Shown here: positions 1 through 7,533 of the stretch, piece by piece | Layout: every line of letters starts with the position of its first letter | How positions within the stretch are numbered: position 1 is the first letter of the stretch | Assembly (NCBI GenBank): GCA_018398765.1 | Contig: JAHBMJ010005797.1 | Coordinates: forward strand, 1-10,000 | Source of the DNA: Chromera velia | Taxonomy: Eukaryota > Sar > Chromeraceae | Length of the DNA stretch: 10,000 bases | Direction: 5' to 3' | Made by a program: the position numbers and the translations under genes | The notes under the pieces: model-generated | Database searches by the model: none | Seen by the model: only the letters and a program-made list of their open reading frames with translations | Told to the model about the DNA's origin: nothing

Positions 1-246
1 CGCCAAGCTGCATTCTTTGGATTCAGTGCTCGAGAGATGCCGAGAACGTGCAGCCAACAATGAGATGAGATGGCGGTGCGATACTTTTCCTGAAGGAGTC
101 GAATTAAGCAAGAAAAACCGCGTGGATGCATGTATCTGGCAGTACCTCAGACGTATCTATAGGACGCGGGCAGCACATCTCTGTACACACGGCTCTGACA
201 GCGCGACAGAAGCGGACACGGATGAGTGGATGGGGGGAAAGCTCAC
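1..246 (-). other. Intron (partial) downstream of exon 247-594
   Basis: This is intron sequence after the donor at 245-246. No coding pattern on the sense strand continues the propeller. It is identical at all 246 positions to 6410-6655, which places the window start inside a duplicated intron. Confidence 0.75.
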
Positions 247-594
247 CAAGGTCGTATGCCGTCACTTTGCCAGGAATGAGTCTCTCCCCATAGTCCCCGA
301 CCGCCACCGCGTTGCCGACTCCAGCAGCCAGAGCGACGCTCCACCCAACCGCTTCCCTCTCGTCGTCCCCGCCTTCTATCAGAAAATCTGCCGCGAGAGT
401 CCACACACCGCCCTCGAGCTCATACACCCCCGCGACCCCGGACGCCACTCCGTTGGAGTTCTTTGCACCCGGAGACCCCACAGCGAGTTGAGATCCGTCA
501 GCGCTGAAGGACAATGAGTGGCCAAGTAAGCCACCCTCTGTCCCGACCAAGGCAAACTGACCATCGTTTCCGACGGCATCCCATTTGTTCGTCC
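247..594 (-). CDS. Exon 14 of window: FG-GAP beta-propeller, end of blade 5 to blade 7 (second copy)
   Basis: This 348-base phase 1-1 exon encodes 116 residues: TNKWDAVGNDG, blade 6 (GHSLSFSADGSQLAVGSPG with VAGVYEL) and blade 7 (GWSVALAAG, VAVGDYG, KVTAYDL). It completes the seven-bladed ring started in exon 1124-2068. The acceptor is CCGCAG and the donor GTGAGC. The gene continues left of the window; by analogy with the other copy the next exon would be a TSP3 repeat. Confidence 0.88.
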
Positions 595-1069
595 CTGCGG
601 AGTTGCGGCATAATTCACGTATGAGACAATGAACAACTCAAAAAACGATGTCTAAAAGTATGGATAGCGATTGCGTCCACTTCGGCACACGGGTCAGATA
701 AGAACGATCACACCATTGAAACTGCACACGCATGGATATTGTCTGTTTGGGATTGGCGCAAAACATCAACAGACAGGAAGCTAGAGACAGAAACAAGGCG
801 GAAGCAAAAAAAAACACACGCAGAAGGCCAACAGAAAGTGAAGGGGGAGAGGAGAAAGAAAGAGAGATCCGAAGAGGCAAAAAAACGAGCAAGCAAGCAG
901 ACGAGGTCATTTTGTGGAAATCATGCATTGATTGCATATGTGTGCAAGGGATGAAGAATGTCGGGGCACAGTCCGGCAGAGAGATAAAGAGAAAACAGGA
1001 AAGCCTGAGGAAAGGACACCAACAGGAGGAGAGAACTAAAGCAGGAAAGAACCAGAGAGACAGAGGAGG

Positions 1070-1110
<41 letters not shown>

Positions 1111-1123
1111 AGGGCAAACACAC
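595..1123 (-). other. Intron inside the FG-GAP propeller, with (CT)n tract
   Basis: This 529-base intron separates the two propeller exons. It is purine-rich on the plus strand, with a pure (GA)n run near its donor end. It aligns with 7004-7533 but with many substitutions and indels, including a block of about 14 bases near 650-665 that is absent from the copy. No additional exon is seen. Confidence 0.8.
1072..1106. repeat. (GA)n microsatellite
   Basis: This is an uninterrupted run of about 17 GA units, read as (CT)n on the sense strand, beginning 17 bases downstream of the donor of exon 1124-2068. Confidence 0.95.
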
Positions 1124-2068
1124 CTTCATTCCAAGTCCACGTTGCGACGCGGCCATCACGCGCCCCGGTCGGTCCAAACCGGAGAGGACACCCGTACGCG
1201 ATTCTGACAGGGAGCGTGGAGGACAAGGCGACTGAGAACCCACACTCTTCATCAACACCTCTCTCAGCTGGAGAATCGACCCCCTCTGTACCCCCCACAA
1301 AAGGCGTTCCCACGGGAGTCCAGGTTCCAAGGACTCCCGGAGGGGTACTGGGCGTGACCCTGTACACATACACCTTTCCTGACAGATCAAAAACGCCTGT
1401 GGCTCCAATGGCGACCCAAAATTCACTCGGACTTATCTCAACAAGCGACAAGTCAACGCCCCATCGCTCGTTCTGGCGACCTTCAATGGTCGCGGTCAGT
1501 CCGGGAGGATTGTTGATGCAATCGCTGGTTGAGCACAGACGGAGGTCATAAATATATACGTTGCCGGCACCAGTCAGGGCCTGATTGCTGAATGCGGACT
1601 GGAAGGGGGCTGAAAGCGCGACAAAGTCGTTTGTCATCGAAACGGCCTTCGCGAATTGACCGACTCCGGGCCCGAAAGCAGGAACGACTGCAAGGTCCGT
1701 CCAGACGTCATTCACGAGCTCCTTGACAACCAGCCGCCCGAGCGCGCCCTGAAAGAAGGGACTGCCGATCGCGACGCGTTTCCCATTGGGGGACATGGCC
1801 AGGCTCGGGGCTGTAGGGTCGGTGTTCGCGTCACCTGCTATGATTCCCCCGGAAACCTGAGACCACATGGACGTCGCCGCATCGTAATCATATGCGTCGA
1901 CTTGACCAGGAATGACAGGCGGCACGGCACTTCCAGACCCGAGAACCACTCGTGTGCCGTCGGCGGAGATGGCAACTTGGCCTCCGTGGCTCTGCGGCTG
2001 CTGGGCGGACGGAATCGGCAGGCTGCCTCCACGTCGAATGAACATGTTTGCGTTGTCGCACGCAGCGG
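1124..2068 (-). CDS. Exon 13: FG-GAP beta-propeller, blades 1 to 5 (second copy)
   Basis: This 945-base phase 1-1 exon encodes 315 residues. Blade 1 spans about residues 28-78, blade 2 85-133, blade 3 134-195, blade 4 200-270, and blade 5 begins at about 275. Landmarks are VAISADGTRVVLG, NGKRVAIGSPF, GNVYIYDLRL, GKVYVYRV and ECGFSVALS. Five Cys are present, including CSTSDC in blade 3, possibly a disulfide. The N-terminal AACDNANMFIRRG differs from the copy at 7534-8475, while 1555-2027 is base-for-base identical to it. The acceptor is CTGCAG|CC and the donor GTGTGT, 17 bases before a long (CT)n tract on the sense strand. Confidence 0.88.
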
Positions 2069-2765
2069 CTGCAGACAGAATACAAGAGGTCTGACAGGGC
2101 TGCTTGGCTGATACAGAGAGAGACACCTGTGTCGGTTGTCTGCTCTGCTCGTGTCTTCGAACAGGCCACAACTGCCCTGCAGTGGGAGCAGCTCCCATTT
2201 CCTTCACGTCTACCACTCGTCTTGCCTGTCTTAGTGATTTCGCTTCTGCATATCGCCTCCCCACGATTCCCTCTAATTCTTTCCTTGACACTCATTTACA
2301 ACAAAGTCAGTGATGCACCCCACCCAACTATCCCATGCACCAGCAAACGAAGAATAAAAACTGGAATTTATGGTTCAAAGAATTTGATTGAGAGACGTGT
2401 GTCAGCGCAGCGCTGGGACAGAGCATTTTTTCGAAGAAGCATCTTGCTGGAGCCGGTCTTTTGAATGGTGTATCAAGGTGTGTGTGACAATCAAAGAAGC
2501 TTCTGCGGCAGAGAGGCGAAAACAAACATGAATATGATCTCTACAGGCGGACTGAAGCTTCATCCGCATAATCTCATCGTAAGTTGTTCAGTTTGCGTGT
2601 TAGATTCTATCCATACCTGAGGCAAACGTTTTTTAAGAAGCGGGCAAACGAGGGGTCAGCGGGGGGGAGTAAGAGAAAGAAATAAAGAGAACAAAAGCAG
2701 AGAGAGTGAGAGAGTAAAAGAGAGAGACAGAGGAGGGGAGGGAGAGAGAGAGCGCGCGCGCGCAC

Positions 2766-2804
<39 letters not shown>

Positions 2805-2907
2805 GGAGAGAGAGAGAGTCCGTCGGAGAGAACAGATGGGACGCTGGGATACTCTCAAAAGGCAGAGGAGGATTAAAGTGTGTGTGTTCTGATGATTATG
2901 AACCCAC
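2069..2907 (-). other. Largest intron (839 bases), with GA-rich low-complexity block
   Basis: This intron separates the TSP3 exon 2908-2979 from the FG-GAP exon 1124-2068. No exon-like segment or TSP3 motif was found on the sense strand, and none is needed because the flanking phases match. It holds the long purine block at 2670-2818. It does not resemble the intron at the same place in the other repeat unit (8476-9171). Confidence 0.75.
2670..2818. repeat. GA-rich purine tract with embedded alternating GC run
   Basis: About 150 bases are nearly all purine on the plus strand, with many GA runs. They are interrupted at 2752-2763 by twelve bases of alternating G and C. The block is absent from the corresponding intron of the other repeat unit. 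Confidence 0.9.
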
Positions 2908-2979
2908 CGATTCCATCAGGACAGTTGTCGTCCTCGTTGACCACCCCGTCACCGTCACGATCATTGTCGCACACGTCTC
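2908..2979 (-). CDS. Exon 12: single TSP3 repeat
   Basis: This 72-base phase 1-1 exon encodes DVCDNDRDGDGVVNEDDNC and ends CPDGI with a split last codon. It is the copy of 9172-9243. The acceptor is GTGCAG and the donor GTGGGT. It is followed by the largest intron in the window, before the FG-GAP exon at 2068. Confidence 0.85.
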
Positions 2980-3185
2980 CTGCACACAAATCAAATGGCA
3001 TCGCAAATTAGATAGCAGATGCAGCTCGCCTTGCATTAGACTGACTGCATGCCCAACAGACCCTTTCCAAGTATGAGCGCTGCGCTGACATGAGAGACCT
3101 CTTGCATCAACGAAAGAAGATATAGAGCGCCAGGGGAAGAAGGAAACGTCGCACGCACGCACAGGAAAGAAAGAAACCGACCGAC

Positions 3186-3254
3186 CAATGAGGTCCCCGT
3201 CCCTGTCGGCCTGGTCGGAGTTCTCCGTCTCCGGACAGTTGTCACAGACGTCCC
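3186..3254 (-). CDS. Exon 11: single TSP3 repeat
   Basis: This 69-base phase 1-1 exon encodes DVCDNCPETENSDQ and DRDGDLIG. It is the copy of 9449-9517. The acceptor is ATGCAG and the donor GTCGGT, followed at once by a second GTCGG four bases on. The flanking introns also resemble those of the copy, so the similarity is not only protein-level constraint. Confidence 0.85.
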
Positions 3255-3541
3255 CTGCATGCAGGAAAGGGCCAATGATTAATGAATGTCGTCACAAAAA
3301 CTCGATCATTACGTGGACCTACGTATGAGGGTGCTCAAGAAAGGTCAGTGACGTTACAAGAAATGAGTGTTGAACGGAAAATTGTTCCGCCTTGCTAGCA
3401 TACATTCCTGGGATTTACGCTCTGCCTGAGAACAATAACGCATCCTGGAGGCTGCGCAGTAGATAATGCAGAGAGAAAGAAGGAACAGTCCATCCAGGTC
3501 AGCCACAAGGACCATGCAACAGCAGAGACTCACTGACTGAC

Positions 3542-4625
3542 CTATGCCGTCTCCATCTGTGTCAGCCTGGTTTCCATTTGCAGTCTCAGGACAGTTGTCG
3601 ATGAGATCAGGGACCAGGTCGTCGTCCGTGTCGTCAATGGTCTCGATGGCAAATCCTTGAATGTTGCCGATTCCAAATTTAGTTCCACTGAAAAGAACAC
3701 CCACACCTGTCTCATCCCCGAGTCCCAAAGGAGAGCCCGTAAATAATCCGAGTCGCACATACCGCACCTCCCTGCATGCCAAATCGCTCCAATAGAGGAC
3801 GTTACTCAGGCTGTCGAGTTGAAGGGCGGAAATAGAGGGTCTCGTAATGCCGTCAGAACAGGTGGCATACTGGACTACCTCCTCCACCGCCGTTGGGTTG
3901 TCTACAGGAAATCGACGGATAAGACCGGCAACAGGCACACTCGAGTCCCCTCCAAACGGTGCAGCGTACAGAAATCTGGTCCTCTCATCAAAAGCCATTG
4001 CAACTGCAGGACTGGGCAGTGTGCCCAGTGCAAAGGGGCAGTCGTAGGGGCTGCCGTCAAGCGTCTCTGTCCCAACACGACAGACACCCGCTCCGGGGGC
4101 TCCCAGACCGATTCCAAAGTACAGAATGCCGTCCTTTTTGTTGAAGACAACCGACCACATGTCGATGAGAGGCCGTGACTCTCTGATTCTCTCCACAAGA
4201 CGGGGGCCGGAAAAGTCAAAGCGCCACAGATTCACAACGTCGAAGCTTGACAGCGTGTCGGGAATAAATTTGTCGAGAGGGAAGGACAACACGCTTTTTC
4301 CCGAGGCAGTGAAGCCACGCCTCGAGGAAGGATCCAAGGCGATGCCCAAAGGACCGCCATCCGCTCCGACTGTGAGACACACCACAGGTTCGGACTCTGT
4401 GGTGTTGGTAACCTCTTCTGCTGACATGGACAGACGGACGATGCAGGTACTTCCACTCAGGGACACGTACACCTGGTTGTTCTGCTTGTCCAGTCTGACA
4501 TCAAACGGCCTCGTCGTCCGTCCGAAGGGGTCCTTCAGAAGCCCGTGTTGGACGGGCGGCTCCGACGGCTTGTTGGCGTCCCACCTGAGGAGGGTCTCGG
4601 ACGGGAGACTTTCAGCGATGTACAC
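3542..4625 (-). CDS. Exon 10: six-bladed YWTD-like beta-propeller plus TSP3 repeat
   Basis: This 1,084-base exon encodes 361 residues (phase 0 start, phase 1 end). Six blades can be counted from strands beginning VYIAES (residue 1), VYVSLS (52), GFTASG (104), LYFGIG (168), LYAAPF (219) and LYWSDL (277). Each is followed by an Arg/Phe-containing strand and then a P(L/S)xxxALD-like strand, for example PLGIALDP near 92 and VAMAFDE near 208. LYWSD is close to the YWTD signature of LDL-receptor class B repeats. NHL or SMP-30-like propellers are alternatives with the same fold. Residues about 330-361 form the Asp-rich DTDDDLVPD lead and a TSP3 motif with NCPE and DTDGDGIG. The whole propeller lies on one exon without introns. 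The acceptor is TTGCAG|GTG and the donor GTCAGT. In known proteins such propellers bind extracellular ligands; the ligand here is unknown. Confidence 0.88.
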
Positions 4626-4889
4626 CTGCAAGGCTTAGCAGGCCGAAGGGGAGGGGGATGTGACCATAGAAGCGCAATGGAAAAGGCGGTATGACACAGC
4701 TGGACAGTCTCGTGATGAGCGTGCAAGGGAAAAAGTCACAATGAGACAGGAGGGACTCATAGAAAACACCGTACATTGGTCACCTTTAATTGTCTCTCAT
4801 GAGTATGTGTCTTGCTTGCTTGTTCTGGACTTGTCACTGCATGACAGAAAGGACGTACTGCCGGCAGAAAGACTGCGTGGTCGACTCAC

Positions 4890-4966
4890 CTTTGCAGGAA
4901 GACTCAGGCAGTTTCCCTCTATCTGAAGGGGATTCAACCGCATCGGACAGGTGTCGCACGCGTCTC
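4890..4966 (-). CDS. Exon 9: truncated TSP3 repeat leading into the YWTD propeller
   Basis: This 77-base exon starts in phase 1 with DACDTCPMRLNP, but then departs from the TSP3 pattern. The expected DxDGDGIG ending is replaced by IEGNCLSLPAK. It ends in phase 0 with a strong donor, AAG|GTGAGT. It is the only asymmetric exon in the window, and it fits the phase 0 acceptor of exon 3542-4625 exactly. It appears to be the hinge where the TSP3 string stops and the six-bladed propeller begins. Confidence 0.8.
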
Positions 4967-5239
4967 CTGCAGATGCATGAGAAGATACACTGGACCTCAC
5001 AAAGAGCAGCTAGACAGGACGCGACATATCAATATCATGCATCGTTCAGCTCAATTTTCGGAGGTCCACCCAGACTCAATCTGGTTTCGGCCATGCAAAG
5101 GGTGCATGCATGTAGAGAACTAGACTCTGATCATACTTCGATTAGCCGCCATGAGTCAATTTCAGATCACGGCTAGGCGCACGAGAAAATTCATATATTG
5201 AATCAGTTGAGCGCAGTCAAGCTCCTCAAACTGACCTAC

Positions 5240-5425
5240 CTATTCCATCTCCGTCTGTGTCTGTCTGATCGAGGTTCGGCAAGTCAGGGCAAGTGTCATT
5301 CACGTCAAGCACGCCGTCTCCGTCCCGATCACACGCGTCTCCCGGGTCTGTCGGGTCGGCGGTGTTCCCGAGGGTGTTCTCCTGTCCTGGATTGGGGACG
5401 TCCGGACAGTTGTCGCACACATCGC
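5240..5425 (-). CDS. Exon 8: double TSP3 repeat with a Thr/Pro/Asn-rich insert
   Basis: This 186-base phase 1-1 exon encodes 62 residues: [14 protein letters not shown], an insert containing [12 protein letters not shown], then [19 protein letters not shown] and a closing DTDGDGIG. It is the only small exon with more than one repeat, so it may be two ancestral cassettes that lost the intron between them, or one cassette with an internal duplication. The acceptor is CCGCAG and the donor GTAGGT. Confidence 0.85.
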
Positions 5426-5593
5426 CTGCGGACATATCACGTGACGCGTGAAATGAATTCAAAATGTGCGTTCGCACGGGCATTTAAGCATAACAAAGTG
5501 TACAAATATGCAACCGTTTCTTCTCTCCCATGCAATCACCACAGTGAGCTCACGAAAAGGAAGCAAAGATTAAAGAGGGACAAGCAAACCCAC

Positions 5594-5662
5594 CGAGGCC
5601 GTCCCTGTCTGCATCCTCCTGGTCGGAATTTGCCTCCCCTGGGCAGTTGTCACAGAAATCGC
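5594..5662 (-). CDS. Exon 7: single TSP3 repeat
   Basis: This 69-base phase 1-1 exon encodes a 23-residue repeat starting DFCDNCPGEANSDQ and ending DADRDGLG. The Cys pair is kept. The terminal motif DADRDGLG is slightly degenerate against DTDGDGIG but retains the Asp ligands. The acceptor is GTGCAG and the donor GTGGGT. Confidence 0.82.
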
Positions 5663-5913
5663 CTGCACAAACATGCAAGCCAACAAAACAAGGCAGGGCG
5701 CAAAGGATGAGTCAGTGTCCAACATCTGGGGGTGAGTGTGCACAATTTGTAAGCATACTGACAGTGTCGAGCCAAACATCCCTATTAGATTCTCAATACA
5801 CACCTGATGATCATCCAGATCCAAACTTCCAGAGTTTCCTAAGAGAAGGGAGGGCACGTGAGATTGTGAATCAGTCAAACTGTCTTTCTTTCTACTGCGC
5901 TGCCCTGACCAAC

Positions 5914-5985
5914 CAATTCCGTCCCCATCTGTGTCGCTTTGATCGCCAACAACTGGAAGATCGGGGCAGTTGATTGGACGTGTAG
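5914..5985 (-). CDS. Exon 6: TSP3 repeat following the FG-GAP propeller
   Basis: This 72-base phase 1-1 exon encodes ATRPINCPDL, then [14 protein letters not shown]. The second half is a canonical TSP3 calcium motif. The first half has only one Cys and replaces the usual DVCDNC start, as expected for the first repeat after another domain. The acceptor is CTGCAG and the donor GTTGGT. Its copy in the other repeat unit would lie left of the window. Confidence 0.82.
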
Positions 5986-6208
5986 CTGCAGAGAGAGAAG
6001 GCAGGCAGGGACGGAGGGTTGACCGATGGGGGTGAGAGGAAGCTGCATGCCGGGGATGCAAACTTTTGGTACTCAGACTCCTCAAAATCGTCGATCTTTT
6101 TGGTCCTTATGTGTCATAGCGATTTGTCTTCGTCAGTCGGTCGTTCGACGTGCGCAGATAGACGAATTTCTTTTTCTCCATATCCGCTTGTCTATTCATC
6201 CACCTGTT

Positions 6209-6258
<50 letters not shown>

Positions 6259-6268
6259 TGTATGTGTG

Positions 6269-6307
<39 letters not shown>

Positions 6308-6655
6308 GTGTCTGTCTGTCTGCCACTCTGCCTGCCTGTCCGCCTTTGCTCCTAGCTTTGCTCTCTGTCCCTTTCATTCCTTCCATTTTCGTTCTGGGCA
6401 TCCATGCATCGCCAAGCTGCATTCTTTGGATTCAGTGCTCGAGAGATGCCGAGAACGTGCAGCCAACAATGAGATGAGATGGCGGTGCGATACTTTTCCT
6501 GAAGGAGTCGAATTAAGCAAGAAAAACCGCGTGGATGCATGTATCTGGCAGTACCTCAGACGTATCTATAGGACGCGGGCAGCACATCTCTGTACACACG
6601 GCTCTGACAGCGCGACAGAAGCGGACACGGATGAGTGGATGGGGGGAAAGCTCAC
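5986..6655 (-). other. Intron (670 bases) with compound microsatellite
   Basis: This intron separates the FG-GAP exon 6656-7003 from the TSP3 exon 5914-5985. It contains the (TC)n(TG)n(TCTG)n tract at 6210-6330. Its last 246 bases next to the FG-GAP exon (6410-6655) are identical to positions 1-246. No extra exon is seen. Confidence 0.75.
6210..6330. repeat. Compound microsatellite (TC)n-(TG)n-(TCTG)n
   Basis: TC units run to about 6240, TG units to about 6270, then TCTG units with interruptions to about 6330. On the sense strand this reads as CAGA, CA and GA repeats. Confidence 0.95.
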
Positions 6656-7003
6656 CAAGGTCGTATGCCGTCACTTTGCCAGGAATGAGTCTCTCCCCAT
6701 AGTCCCCGACCACCACTGCGTTGCCGACTCCAGCAGCCAGAGCGATGCTCCACCCAATCGCTTCCCTCTCGTCGTCCCCGCCTTCTATCAGAAAATCTGC
6801 CGCGAGAGTCCACACACCGCCCTCGAGCTCATACACCCCCGCGACCCCGGACGCCACTCCGTTGGAGTTCTTTGCACCCGGAGACCCCACAGCGAGTTGA
6901 GATCCGTCAGCGCTGAAGGACAACGAGTGGCCAAGTAAGCCACCCTCTGTCCCGACCAAGGCAAACTGACCATCGTTTCCGACGGCATCCCATTTGTTCG
7001 TCC
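6656..7003 (-). CDS. Exon 5: FG-GAP beta-propeller, end of blade 5 to blade 7
   Basis: This 348-base phase 1-1 exon encodes 116 residues. It starts with TNKWDAVG, the outer strand of the blade begun in exon 7534-8475. It then has two more FG-GAP blades: GHSLSFSADGSQLAVGSPG with VAGVYEL, and GWSIALAAG with VVVGDYG and KVTAYDL. With the previous exon this makes seven blades, the number expected for a closed FG-GAP propeller. The acceptor is CCGCAG and the donor GTGAGC. It differs from exon 247-594 at 5 bases, giving three conservative changes (two Val to Ile, one Ala to Val). It joins the TSP3 exon 5914-5985 across a 670-base intron. Confidence 0.88.
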
Positions 7004-7470
7004 CTGCGGAGTTCCGACATAATTCACGTATGAGACAGTGAACAACTCAAAAAGCGATGTCGATTGCGCGCACTTCAGCACACTGGTCAGATAAGAACGA
7101 TCAGACTATTTGACGAAAGAACCACACACGCACGGATATTGTCTGTTTGGGATTGCCGCAAAACGTCAACAGACAGGAAGAGACAGAAAGAAGGCGGAAG
7201 CCAAAAGAAACACACGCAAAAGGCCAACAGAAAGTGAAGGGAGAGAGATAGAAAGAAAGAGAGATCCGAAGAGGCAAAAAGACGAGCAAGCAAGCAGACG
7301 TGGTCATATTGTGGAAATCATCCATGCATTGATTGCATATGTCTGCAACGGATGAAGAATGTCGGGACACAGTCGGGCAGAGAGATAAAGAGAAAAAGGG
7401 AAAGCCTGAGGAAAGGACACCAGCAAGAGGAGAGAACTAAAGCAGGAAAGGACCAGAGAGGCAGAGGAGG

Positions 7471-7515
<45 letters not shown>

Positions 7516-7533
7516 GAGAGAACAGCTGCCCAC
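7004..7533 (-). other. Intron inside the FG-GAP propeller (copy of 595-1123)
   Basis: This 530-base intron lies at the same place and phase as 595-1123. It has the same GA-rich character, and its (GA)n tract is differently interrupted. No exon-like sequence was found in it. Confidence 0.8.
7473..7520. repeat. Interrupted (GA)n microsatellite
   Basis: This is the counterpart of 1072-1106. It is longer and interrupted by AAAG units near its right end, and lies 13 bases from the donor of exon 7534-8475. Confidence 0.92.

Larger units (their letters stand above)
1..2027. repeat. Large duplication block A, copy 1
   Basis: Positions 1-2027 match 6410-8437. Exon parts (247-594 and 1124-2027) differ at 11 of 1,252 bases by my count, and positions 1-302 and 1555-2027 show no difference. 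The intron 595-1123 is clearly more diverged. The block may extend left of the window. Confidence 0.9.
2901..3652. repeat. Duplication block B, copy 1
   Basis: This block contains TSP3 exons 2908-2979 and 3186-3254, the TSP3 end of exon 3542-4625 and the introns between them. It aligns with 9165-9913. Exon parts show 3 differences each in 72, 69 and 111 bases. The introns align as well, with more changes. Confidence 0.85.

Noticed and set aside
104-246. Extension of the FG-GAP frame beyond 247
   Set aside because: The sequence after KVTAYDLG loses all propeller pattern, and a good phase 1 donor (GTGAGC) sits exactly at 245-246; the same holds at 6655 in the copy.
638-1426. Minus-strand open frame in another register through the (CT)n tract
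   Set aside because: It uses the wrong frame of the FG-GAP exon; its length comes from the stop-free CT repeat and a Leu/Ser-rich low-complexity translation.
1216-2111. Long plus-strand open frames across the FG-GAP exon, repeated at 7539-7961 and 8066-8542
   Set aside because: They are the antisense of a strongly supported minus-strand exon, show no family features, and are preserved only because the duplicated DNA is nearly identical.
2069-2907. Hidden extra exons in the largest intron
   Set aside because: No TSP3, FG-GAP or other recognisable pattern on the sense strand, and the flanking phases already match.
6241-6330. CRISPR-like or satellite array
   Set aside because: The unit is only 2-4 bases with no spacers, so it is a simple microsatellite.
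5986-6655. A gene boundary between the two repeat units
   Set aside because: A strong donor follows 6656 and a phase-matched acceptor precedes 5985; no stop, poly(A) signal in context or new start was found. It is kept only as an alternative.
6019-6938. Plus-strand open frames rich in Ser/Leu/Cys/Val through the microsatellite
   Set aside because: They are translations of TC, TG and TCTG repeats running into the antisense of an exon.
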